Made by a program: the position numbers and the translations under genes. 64,000 nt of DNA from Melioribacter sp051488685 (lineage in GTDB: Bacteria; Bacteroidota; Ignavibacteria; Ignavibacteriales; Melioribacteraceae). The stretch is taken from the NCBI RefSeq assembly GCF_051488685.1, contig NZ_JBPSEH010000007.1, forward strand, positions 62,001-126,000, written 5' to 3'. Below are positions 44,573 through 52,828 of the stretch, one piece after another; within the stretch, counting starts at the first letter, position 1, and every line of letters begins with the position of its first letter. Below the pieces are notes generated by a model. The model did not search any database. It saw nothing but the letters and a program-made list of their open reading frames with translations, and was not told where the DNA came from.

Positions 44573-47101
44573 ATGAAAAAATTATTTCTTCTTATGGCGA
44601 TGTTATTTTTAAGTCAATTTACACTATGGTCTCAGACATTGAAAATCAATGAAAAAGAATATTTTGAAACTCGTGGTGTGAATTTATTGGTTTTCAGCAA
44701 TCAATATACAGGCTACTTTTTTGACGAAAAAACCGCAGGTATCGAATTGATCCATCATGGAGTCAGAACTGCTACAGGAGGTGCTGTGCGTCTTCAGCCC
44801 ACACCAGAACAGTGGGACCAGATACCGATGGTTGTTGAGAGAAAAGTAGATAGAGAGAATAACGCAATAGAAGTCTTACTGAGATACAATGAGTTCGACT
44901 TTAATTCCAGAGTAAAGGTCGAAGCGTACGAAGACGGTGTTCTTATAGAAGTAATTTTGGACGAACCTTTACCCGAAAAATTAGTAGGGCACGCCGGTTT
45001 TAATATGGAATTTTTACCTTCGGCTTATTTTGAAAAAACCTATTTAATTGACGGTAAGCCTGGAGTTTTTCCTTTGTATCCGACCGGTCCGGTTAAAGTC
45101 AAATCAATCGAAGAAAAAATTCCACAATTTGCAGGCCATTCTACTTTTGACGACAGGGGACGCAGAGAATTTATCGAACCATTGCCGATTGCTGAGGGTA
45201 AGGTTATTGTTCTCGCTCCTGAAGATCCTGAACGCCAAGTAACTATTAAATCGCTTACGGAGAAGCTAATGCTTTTTGACGGCAGAAACTTGGCTCAAAA
45301 TGGCTGGTATGTTGTAAGGTCGTTATTGCCTGCAAATAAGAGTGGAGTAGTTTTAAAATGGTTCTTAAAAGCAAATTCAATCAAGGATTGGATACGTGAA
45401 CCAGTAATTACGTATTCTCAAGTTGGATATCACCCCGATCAGAATAAAATTGCTGTTATCGAACTGGATAATAACGATACACCACTTGAAAAAGCTGCTC
45501 TTTATAAAATTGACGAAAGTGGAAATACAAACCTCGCCTTAGAAAAGAAAGTTGAACAATGGGGTGAGTTCCTCAGGTATAAATATGTTACTTTTGATTT
45601 TAGTGACATTAAGGAAAGCGGATTATACTGTATTAAATATGGAGAATTAACAACCAAACCTTTCCCGATAAGCAAGGATGTTTATAAATCAGCTTGGCAT
45701 GCTACGCTGGATGTATGGTTCCCTGTCCAGATGGACCATATGTTTGTCAACGAAGCTTACAGAGTATGGCATGGCTTACCCAGCCGGGACGATGCGCGAC
45801 AGGCTCCCGTTAATCATGTCCATTTTGATGGCTACCGTATGGGACCCAGTACAGATACTAAATACAAACCCGGCGAACATATTCCAGGACTCGATGTTGG
45901 TGGTTGGTTCGATGCGGGTGACTTTGACATTCAAACTGGGCATCATTGTACCGCAATAATGAGCTTTGTCGATAGCTGGGAAAAGTTTCAAATTGACAGG
46001 GATCAAACTTATATCGATCAAAAAATTAAATATACTGATATTCATCATCCCGACGGGAAACCCGATTTGTTGCAACAGATTGAACACGGCACGCTACAAC
46101 TTGTAGCTCAACATAAATCTGTCGGGCATGCCTTTAGAGGGATTGTTGTGCCAAATCTTCATCAATATCACCATCTCGGTGATCCATCTACTATGACAGA
46201 CAATTTGATCTATAACCCCGAGATGGGTGTTAATGAAAATGATGGCAAATACAGTGGAGTTAATGACGACAGGTGGGCATTTACAGGTAAAGATACTGCA
46301 TTGAATTATTCCTCAATAGCTGCATTGGCTGCTGCATACAGAGCCCTGAAAGGATTCAATGATTCGCTTGCCAGTGAAGCATTGTCGATAGCAGAAAATG
46401 CATGGATTAAAGAACATAATGAATCTGGCTGGGAAATAAAAGATTCCGGCAGGTTTGCATTGAACAGAATTAAAAGTGAAATCGATGCAGCATTGCAATT
46501 GTTGATTTCAACCGGCAATAATAAATATAAAGAACGATTTGAACAGCTGATTTGGGATGCTCTCGATTTATCACGTATTCTTTATATCGAACCTGCTGTA
46601 AAAGCCATTCCATTTTTCAACGATCAGTATAAAGAAAAGCTCGTTCCGTACGTACAAAAATATAAAGCGGAGTGTGACGAATTCTTTAAGGAAAATCCAT
46701 ACGGAGTATTAATTGGAAGGCGCCCCTGGGCAGGCAACCATGAATTAATAAGCTGGGCAATCACAAATTATCATGTCAATAGAGCATTCCCCGAGATTAT
46801 GAGTCCCGAATATACATTCAGAGGATTGAATTATATTTACGGCCTTCATCCTTCATCGAACATTTCCTTTGTTTCGGCAGTAGGAGTTCACTCAAAAAAA
46901 GTGGCTTATGGAGGAAATAGGGCTGATTTTACTTTTATTGCCGGCGGTGTTGTTCCTGGATTATTAATGTTGAAACCGGACTTTCCCGAAAACAAAGAGG
47001 ACTGGCCTTTCCTCTGGGGCGAGAATGAATATGTAGTTGATATTTGTGCCGAGTATATCTTCCTCGTTAATGCGGTCGATAATTTATTGAACGGTAACTA
47101 A
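44573..47101 (+). CDS. Glycoside hydrolase family 9 enzyme, exported
   Basis: An 842-aa exported glycosidase. Signal peptide MKKLFLLMAMLFLSQFTLWSQ. About 250 unrecognised beta-rich residues come next, then an Ig-like cellulase N-terminal domain (YSQVGYHPDQNKIAVIEL) and the GH9 barrel. In the barrel, GGWFDAGDFDI carries the catalytic Asp447/Asp450, and the acid Glu819 lies in GENEYVVD. RPWAGNHELISWAI and YGLHPSSNISFVSAV are also seen. The usual PHHR block is absent near the C-terminus, so the substrate may be a beta-glucan other than cellulose, or a glucosamine- or uronate-containing glycan. I take the ATG at 44573, preceded by GGAGAGG; a longer reading lacks a signal peptide at its start. Confidence 0.88.
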   Translation: MKKLFLLMAMLFLSQFTLWSQTLKINEKEYFETRGVNLLVFSNQYTGYFFDEKTAGIELIHHGVRTATGGAVRLQPTPEQWDQIPMVVERKVDRENNAIEVLLRYNEFDFNSRVKVEAYEDGVLIEVILDEPLPEKLVGHAGFNMEFLPSAYFEKTYLIDGKPGVFPLYPTGPVKVKSIEEKIPQFAGHSTFDDRGRREFIEPLPIAEGKVIVLAPEDPERQVTIKSLTEKLMLFDGRNLAQNGWYVVRSLLPANKSGVVLKWFLKANSIKDWIREPVITYSQVGYHPDQNKIAVIELDNNDTPLEKAALYKIDESGNTNLALEKKVEQWGEFLRYKYVTFDFSDIKESGLYCIKYGELTTKPFPISKDVYKSAWHATLDVWFPVQMDHMFVNEAYRVWHGLPSRDDARQAPVNHVHFDGYRMGPSTDTKYKPGEHIPGLDVGGWFDAGDFDIQTGHHCTAIMSFVDSWEKFQIDRDQTYIDQKIKYTDIHHPDGKPDLLQQIEHGTLQLVAQHKSVGHAFRGIVVPNLHQYHHLGDPSTMTDNLIYNPEMGVNENDGKYSGVNDDRWAFTGKDTALNYSSIAALAAAYRALKGFNDSLASEALSIAENAWIKEHNESGWEIKDSGRFALNRIKSEIDAALQLLISTGNNKYKERFEQLIWDALDLSRILYIEPAVKAIPFFNDQYKEKLVPYVQKYKAECDEFFKENPYGVLIGRRPWAGNHELISWAITNYHVNRAFPEIMSPEYTFRGLNYIYGLHPSSNISFVSAVGVHSKKVAYGGNRADFTFIAGGVVPGLLMLKPDFPENKEDWPFLWGENEYVVDICAEYIFLVNAVDNLLNGN

Positions 47102-47107
47102 ATTTAT

Positions 47108-47139
47108 ATGGGCTGTCGCATTATAATGGGACAGCCCAT
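47108..47139. terminator. Hairpin terminator after the GH9 gene
   Basis: Ten-base inverted repeat ATGGGCTGTC (47108-47117) and GACAGCCCAT (47130-47139), loop of 12, followed by TTTTTT on the plus strand. It ends the GH9 gene and may also act on the convergent alcohol dehydrogenase gene. Confidence 0.88.
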
Positions 47140-47142
47140 TTT

Positions 47143-48309
47143 TTAATATTCGCCTTTTAAAGCAATTGCATAAATTTGATAAATGTCATTCCGCTCCAAT
47201 TTCCTCAATGTGCCGAGTGGTGCTTGTAATGCAGCATTATCTGCAAGTTTTGAAAGATCGGTTTCCTTAATACCGAAATCTGTTAGTTTTACCGGTGCTC
47301 CAATCAACTTATAATATTCTACAATTTGTTTTATTGTCTGTGTACCTTCATTTATATCTTCACTGAATACTTTTTTACCGAGTTTAATTAGCTTTTCATT
47401 TATAAGATTAATGTTATAATGCATCCAAGCAGGAAACATAACAGCCAGGCCAGCTCCGTGAGCAATGTCATAGAACGCTGAGATCGAATGCTCGATTGAA
47501 TGAGTTGCCCAATCACCATAATTTCTGCCAGCTCCGACTATTCCATTTAATGCCAGAGTGGCAGCCCATGCTAAGTTTGCGCGAGCGTTATAATCATCCG
47601 GTTTTTCAATTAGTATCTTTGTACTCTTTATAATAATTCTTATTAGGCCTTCTGCAAGTTCATCCGGTAAATCTGTCTCTGGAGTGCCATCAAAATACAA
47701 TTCAAATATATGAGAAAGCGCGTCAATAGCACCATATACTGTCTGTTCTTTTGGTAGTGTAAATTGTACTGTCGGATCGATTATCGATACTTTCGGATAC
47801 GAAGCCAATCCGGCTGTAAATGCCCACTTTTTATTCTCCGATTCATTTGTTATGACTGCGTAGCCATTCATTTCAGAGCCCGTTGCTGAAAGGGTAAGTA
47901 TAGAAAATATAGGCAGGGAATTTGTTAGCTGAACTTTTCCTTCGAATGCATCCCATATATCGCCATTATAAATGGCTGCAGCACCAATTGCTTTTGCCGA
48001 ATCAATTACACTGCCACCACCTAATGCTAAAATGGCTTCGATTTTATTTTCTTTAACATAACTCGCTGTTTCTCGCACAAAACTCAATATGGGATTCGGT
48101 TTAACTCCTCCTTTTTCGATATATCGGATATTATTTGCTTTTAACGATTCAATCACTTTATTGTAAACTCCGTTTTTGAAAATAGAGCCTTTACCATATA
48201 AAAGAAGAACGGATTTAATATTATAATTTTTTATTTCATTCCCTATCTTTCCAATTGTTTCCCGCCCAAAGATAATTTTAGTAGGATTTTGATATACAAA
48301 ATTATTCAT
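47143..48309 (-). CDS. Iron-containing (group III) alcohol dehydrogenase
   Basis: A 388-aa oxidoreductase of the Fe-alcohol dehydrogenase family, close to the BdhA/YqhD type. It has the cofactor site ALGGGSVIDSAKAIGAAA, LTLSATGSEMNGYAVITNE, and the metal-binding IEHSISAFYDIAHGAGLAVMFPAW with conserved His residues. Substrates in this group are aldehydes (butanal, lactaldehyde, furfural). An AGGTTAACC stretch precedes its ATG. It lies between the GH9 gene and the LacI gene, so sugar-derived aldehyde reduction is plausible but not shown. Confidence 0.9.
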   Translation of the reverse strand: MNNFVYQNPTKIIFGRETIGKIGNEIKNYNIKSVLLLYGKGSIFKNGVYNKVIESLKANNIRYIEKGGVKPNPILSFVRETASYVKENKIEAILALGGGSVIDSAKAIGAAAIYNGDIWDAFEGKVQLTNSLPIFSILTLSATGSEMNGYAVITNESENKKWAFTAGLASYPKVSIIDPTVQFTLPKEQTVYGAIDALSHIFELYFDGTPETDLPDELAEGLIRIIIKSTKILIEKPDDYNARANLAWAATLALNGIVGAGRNYGDWATHSIEHSISAFYDIAHGAGLAVMFPAWMHYNINLINEKLIKLGKKVFSEDINEGTQTIKQIVEYYKLIGAPVKLTDFGIKETDLSKLADNAALQAPLGTLRKLERNDIYQIYAIALKGEY

Positions 48310-48496
48310 ACGGTTAACCTCCGGATTAGTTTATTAATTATTCGTGCAAAGATAAAAAAAGTGTCATAAAATGAATAATTTGGTAGGAAAATACGATTTA
48401 ATAACGACTAAAGTTTTATCCTCTTTAAGAATTTCAATCAAAAAATGATTTGATTTTATGAGGATATAAAAGTATTTTTGGATGTTTTAGAAGAGT

Positions 48497-48512
48497 ATTA
48501 AACCGTTTTAAT
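48497..48512. promoter_or_regulatory. Candidate LacI-family autoregulatory operator
   Basis: ATTAAACCGTTTTAAT, nearly perfect dyad symmetry around C or CG (AAACCGTTT core at 48500-48508), 28 bases before the LacI-gene start. The core is related to AAACGGTTT upstream of the TonB receptor and partly to AAACCGATT upstream of uxuB. Confidence 0.5.
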
Positions 48513-48539
48513 TTGGGGAGCTCAGAGCAGGTATCTTAA

Positions 48540-49571
48540 ATGAAGAAAATAACCATCGTAGATGTAGCCAAAAAAGCAGGGGTATCTAAAGGAACCGTAT
48601 CAGCTGTTATTAATGCTAAGAATACTGTAAAACCAGAAACACGCGACCATATCCTCCAGATAATGAAAGAGCTTAACTATAGACCCAAAGGAGTTGCACG
48701 TAATTTAAAAAATGGCAATCAGGATAAGGCTATCGGAATTATAATTAAAGACTTGAATTATCCTTTCTATACTGCAATTGCTTCAGGGGTTAAAGAATAT
48801 GCAAATTCAAAAGGTTATTCGGTTGTAGTTACAAGTTCCGAAAATAACCATGAATCCGAAATTAGATTTTCTCATATGTTTTCGGCTAAAGACATTAAGG
48901 GTGCAATTATTGCTCCGATTGTTGAGGGAAGTTCAGAAATTGAGCATTTATTTAAATTGAAGATGATTAATTATCCTTTCGTCCTCCTGGAAGATGTAAG
49001 AGGTATTCAGGCAAATGTAGTGGCCATTGATAACCAGAATGCAATAAAAAAGGCTGTTAAATATCTGATTGATTGTGGACATAAAAAAATTGTCCACTTT
49101 GCTGGGCCGCCTCAGTCTTCACATACACAGGAACGAATTGAAGGATTCAAACAGGCATTCAGCGAAAGCCCTTTGATTTTAAGAGACGATATGATCGTTT
49201 CGATCGGTTCGAAATTCGAAGAAAGCTTTGGAAAAACAATCGAATATTTTAAAAACCGTAAGAAAGAAAATTATCCCACCGCAATTGTATGTTTTAACGA
49301 CCAGCAGGCTTTAGGAGTAATGATGGCACTCAAGGAACTACGAATAAAAGTGCCAGAAGATATTTCCATTGTTGGTAACGACGATATTTATTATGCTCGC
49401 ATCTATCCGGTTCCGCTGACTACAATAAGAGCACCTCAACATGAAATAGGAAGAAAAGCTGCTGAAATACTGATTAGAAATATTGAATCGAATGTTTTAT
49501 TGCCCCCGGAAAAAGTCGTACTCGAGACCGAACTTATCATTAGAGAATCTACAAGAGTATTGAACGGATAA
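48540..49571 (+). CDS. LacI-family transcriptional regulator
   Basis: A 343-aa repressor or activator. Helix-turn-helix at residues 3-24 (TIVDVAKKAGVSKGTVSAVIN), hinge helix NYRPKGVARNLKNG, and a periplasmic-binding-protein-like ligand domain (IGIIIKDLNYPFYTAIASGV, IVHFAGPPQSSHTQER, VPEDISIVGNDDIYYARI). The effector sugar is unknown. Operator-like palindromes occur in its own leader and in front of the TonB receptor. It is transcribed away from the dehydrogenase gene and ends three bases before convergent uvrC. Confidence 0.93.
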   Translation: MKKITIVDVAKKAGVSKGTVSAVINAKNTVKPETRDHILQIMKELNYRPKGVARNLKNGNQDKAIGIIIKDLNYPFYTAIASGVKEYANSKGYSVVVTSSENNHESEIRFSHMFSAKDIKGAIIAPIVEGSSEIEHLFKLKMINYPFVLLEDVRGIQANVVAIDNQNAIKKAVKYLIDCGHKKIVHFAGPPQSSHTQERIEGFKQAFSESPLILRDDMIVSIGSKFEESFGKTIEYFKNRKKENYPTAIVCFNDQQALGVMMALKELRIKVPEDISIVGNDDIYYARIYPVPLTTIRAPQHEIGRKAAEILIRNIESNVLLPPEKVVLETELIIRESTRVLNG

Positions 49572-49574
49572 TTA

Positions 49575-51428
49575 TTACTGTTTTTCTCCACCTGCTATAT
49601 GATAATACTCGTAAATGATTTTAGCTTTTGCTTTCCCGATGATACCAGAAAGTTTTTCTATATCTGCCTGTTTTATTTCATCAATAGTCATTTCGCTCAG
49701 TAACTTTTCTGCTAATTTTTGACCTATTCCTTTTATATTGAGTAATTCAGTGGTTATTGTTCGCTTGCTTCTACGTACACGATGGAAAGTGATGGCGAAT
49801 CGATGCGCTTCGTCTCTTATCTGTTGCAGTAATTTCAAAACAGGCGAAGCTTTTGGAATAATATGGGGCTCTTTTTCGCCTGGTAAATAGATTTCTTCGA
49901 GCCTTTTTGCCAGTCCAATGATATCGTAATTTTGAGCTCCTAATTTTTTCAGAACTTCGATAGCGCTGGACAATTGCCCTTTGCCGCCATCGACCATTAT
50001 CAAATCGGGCATCGGCTCACTACCATCAATCGCTTTGGAATATCGCCTCTCGATTACTTCACGCATACTGGCAAAATCATCGGGACCGACCACACTGCGT
50101 ATAATAAATTTTCTGTATAAGCTTTTCTTTGGCTTGCCGTCTATAAATACTACCATGCTTGCGACAGGGTCACTACCTTGAAGATTGGAATTGTCAAAGC
50201 ATTCGATTTTACGAGGTAAATTTCTTAGTCCCAATTCTTTCTGCAGAGCAGCAATAACAAATGGAACACTCCCTTCTTTTTTCATTCTCTGCAGTTGAAT
50301 CTCTTTGAGTTGAAGAATTGAATTTTGTTTGCACATCATCAATAATGATTTTGCCTCGCTCATTTTCTTCGGCACAATAAAACGACATTTAAAACCTGCT
50401 TTTTTACTTAACCATTCTATTAAAGTTTCACTCTCTTCGGGTTCTTCTTCAAGAATAATTTCTTTGGGAATTTCCACAAAATCGTTGTAATAAAATTTAA
50501 TAATCGACGCATAAAGTGCTTTGATATCATGTGCCTCTCCAGTCATCGGAATAGCATCAGAAATAGCCAATGTCAATTGGCGTTTACCTACTAATTTGCC
50601 TGACCTGATATTCAATACCGTAGCGGCAACATCTCTTCCCTCATACACAGCCGAAATAATATCTCTATCTTCTTTTTCTGTGGATACTACCTTTTGTTTG
50701 GATGAATATACCTGCAGTTGTTCGATTCGGTCGCGCAGTTCAGCAGCTTTTTCAAATTCCAATTTCTCAACTGCATTTTGCATTTGCTGTTGCAACTCGT
50801 TAATTAGATCGTCGGTTTTGCCTTTCAATACTTTTATCACTTGCATTACCAGCTGTGCGTATTCGTTTTCTGAAATTAACCCTTCACATGGTCCGTCGCA
50901 TTTTTTAATATGATAATCGAGACATACTTTGTATTTTTTTTTCTCAATTGTTTCTTGAGTAATATGGTATTTGCAGCTCCGGATCTTAAATATTTTGTTA
51001 ATTAGGCGGAGCGATTTCTTCATGCTTTTGACATCTGTATAAGGACCAAAATACTTCGAGCCGTCGTTAATTACATTTCGTGTTGGGTAAACTTGCGGAA
51101 ACGGCTCATTCGATATTTTTATGTAAGGATAAGACTTATCGTCTTTTAGATTAACGTTGTAACGAGGTTTGAGTTGTTTTATCAGATTATTTTCAAGAAC
51201 AAGGGCTTCAATTTCATTATCAGTAATAATTAATTCGATATCTTCAATTTTGGAAACGAGTGCTGCAGTTTTGGGTGAGTCTATATTTTTATGAAAGTAA
51301 CTTCTTACCCTATTGCGTAGATTCTTTGCTTTGCCGACATAAATAACTTTACCGTTTTTATCCAGAAATTGGTAAATGCCCGGTAAATTTGGAAGATTAT
51401 CTAGTTTATTTTGTAAGTTTTCTTTCAT
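49575..51428 (-). CDS. uvrC: Excinuclease ABC subunit C
   Basis: Nuclease of nucleotide excision repair that cuts on both sides of UvrAB-marked damage. The 617-aa protein has the GIY-YIG domain (LPGIYQFLDKNGKVIYVGKAKNL), the Cys-containing segment CLDYHIKKCDGPCEG, and the UVR helix (NAVEKLEFEKAAELRDRIEQL). An RNase H-like C-terminal nuclease follows (ECFDNSNLQGSDPVASMVVF, DLIMVDGGKGQLSSA), with HhH at the end (LLNIKGIGQKLAEKLL). I start at the ATG at 51428, matching the usual N-terminus; a TTG at 51458 would extend it by ten residues. Neither has a strong ribosome site. Confidence 0.95.
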   Translation of the reverse strand: MKENLQNKLDNLPNLPGIYQFLDKNGKVIYVGKAKNLRNRVRSYFHKNIDSPKTAALVSKIEDIELIITDNEIEALVLENNLIKQLKPRYNVNLKDDKSYPYIKISNEPFPQVYPTRNVINDGSKYFGPYTDVKSMKKSLRLINKIFKIRSCKYHITQETIEKKKYKVCLDYHIKKCDGPCEGLISENEYAQLVMQVIKVLKGKTDDLINELQQQMQNAVEKLEFEKAAELRDRIEQLQVYSSKQKVVSTEKEDRDIISAVYEGRDVAATVLNIRSGKLVGKRQLTLAISDAIPMTGEAHDIKALYASIIKFYYNDFVEIPKEIILEEEPEESETLIEWLSKKAGFKCRFIVPKKMSEAKSLLMMCKQNSILQLKEIQLQRMKKEGSVPFVIAALQKELGLRNLPRKIECFDNSNLQGSDPVASMVVFIDGKPKKSLYRKFIIRSVVGPDDFASMREVIERRYSKAIDGSEPMPDLIMVDGGKGQLSSAIEVLKKLGAQNYDIIGLAKRLEEIYLPGEKEPHIIPKASPVLKLLQQIRDEAHRFAITFHRVRRSKRTITTELLNIKGIGQKLAEKLLSEMTIDEIKQADIEKLSGIIGKAKAKIIYEYYHIAGGEKQ

Positions 51429-51490
51429 ATTATAAAAATAATTTAAAGGGGATAACAAGGCAAGGAAGGGAAGTTTCCCTGCCCTGTTAC

Positions 51491-52726
51491 TCAGAATTTG
51501 TAGTTCTTCGGTATAACAACGATGCCCGTTTCGGATACTTTGAATCGCTTTTTATCTTCTTCTGGATCAAAGCCGATTTCTGTGCCTTCGGGGATGTGTA
51601 CATTTTTATCGATAATTGCCCGTCGTATCCTCGAATATCTACCGATGTTACAATTGTCCATTATAATCGAATCGGTAATGTATGTGTAACTGTTAACCCT
51701 GACATTAAAACCGAGTATCGATCTTTCGACGAGACCTCCGGAGATTATTGTTCCATCTGTTATAAGCGAATTGATCGCACGTCCGACTCGCTCGCCTTCG
51801 TGCGAAACTGTTTTGGCAGGGGGAAACTGTCTTTGCTCAGTTCTTAAAGGCCAGTGTGTATCATATAGATTAAAATGGGGATTAACACTGATTAAATCCA
51901 TACTCGCTGCGTAGTAACTTTCTATTGTCCCAACATCTACCCAGTACGGTTCTGGTTTTTTATTTTCGTCGACGAAACGATAAGCCTTCAAATTATAGTT
52001 TTTCTTCAGCATATATGGAATTACGTGTTTGCCGAAATCTAGACTCGGTACTTTTTCTTCTTCCATTTTGTACATTACTTCTTTTAATGCTTTTACGTTG
52101 AACACATAAATACCCATATTGACAAAACTTTGGTCTGGGTTATCAGGAATTGTAGGCGGGGACTTCGGCTTTTCAATGAACGACTGGACTGTGTAATCTT
52201 CCGAAATTTGAATTACTCCAAATCTATTCGCTTGATCTTTCGGAATATTTATAGCTGATAAAGTTAAATCGGCTTTTTTTTCAATGTGATACTGAATCAT
52301 TTTTAGATAATCCATTTTGTAAATATGGTCGCCCGATAGAATCAATACCCAATCGTAAAGATGATCCTCAATCAAATTGAAGTTTTGATAAATTGCATTT
52401 GCCGTTCCGAGATACCAATCGCTGCTTGTTTTAAATTGTGGTGGAATTGAATAAATAAATTCTCCTAATTCAGGGTTAAAAATATTCCACGCTTCATATA
52501 AATGCCGATTAAGCGAATCGGATTTATATTGCGTCAATACGTAGATTTTTCTAAAACCTGAATTCAGGCAATTAGATAATGTGAAGTCAATGATTCTGTA
52601 TTTACCTCCGAAAGAAACGGAAGGCTTTGTGCGGTCTTTTGTCAATGGAAATAATCTTTCTCCCTGACCGCCTGCAAGAATCATGGTTAATGTTTTTCTT
52701 AATATTTCCGAACCCGTGTATGCCAT
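51491..52726 (-). CDS. glgC: Glucose-1-phosphate adenylyltransferase
   Basis: Makes ADP-glucose for glycogen synthesis. The 411-aa protein has the pyrophosphorylase motif ILAGGQGERLFPLTKDRTKPSV, the substrate-loop LSGDHIYKMDYL, FIEKPKSPP, PYWVDVGTIESYY and a C-terminal left-handed beta-helix (ISGGLVERSILGFNVRVNS, with IVIPKNYKF at the end). I choose ATG at 52726 with GAGGA eight bases upstream; a first in-frame ATG at 52747 also exists. No other glycogen genes are seen. Confidence 0.95.
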   Translation of the reverse strand: MAYTGSEILRKTLTMILAGGQGERLFPLTKDRTKPSVSFGGKYRIIDFTLSNCLNSGFRKIYVLTQYKSDSLNRHLYEAWNIFNPELGEFIYSIPPQFKTSSDWYLGTANAIYQNFNLIEDHLYDWVLILSGDHIYKMDYLKMIQYHIEKKADLTLSAINIPKDQANRFGVIQISEDYTVQSFIEKPKSPPTIPDNPDQSFVNMGIYVFNVKALKEVMYKMEEEKVPSLDFGKHVIPYMLKKNYNLKAYRFVDENKKPEPYWVDVGTIESYYAASMDLISVNPHFNLYDTHWPLRTEQRQFPPAKTVSHEGERVGRAINSLITDGTIISGGLVERSILGFNVRVNSYTYITDSIIMDNCNIGRYSRIRRAIIDKNVHIPEGTEIGFDPEEDKKRFKVSETGIVVIPKNYKF

Positions 52727-52828
52727 AGCATCCTCGACTATTTGCATTAAAATATATTCAATTAATATTTGATTGGCAACGTCAGAAATAATTAATTTTG
52801 TGTTAACACTAACTTTTTATTCCGCATA

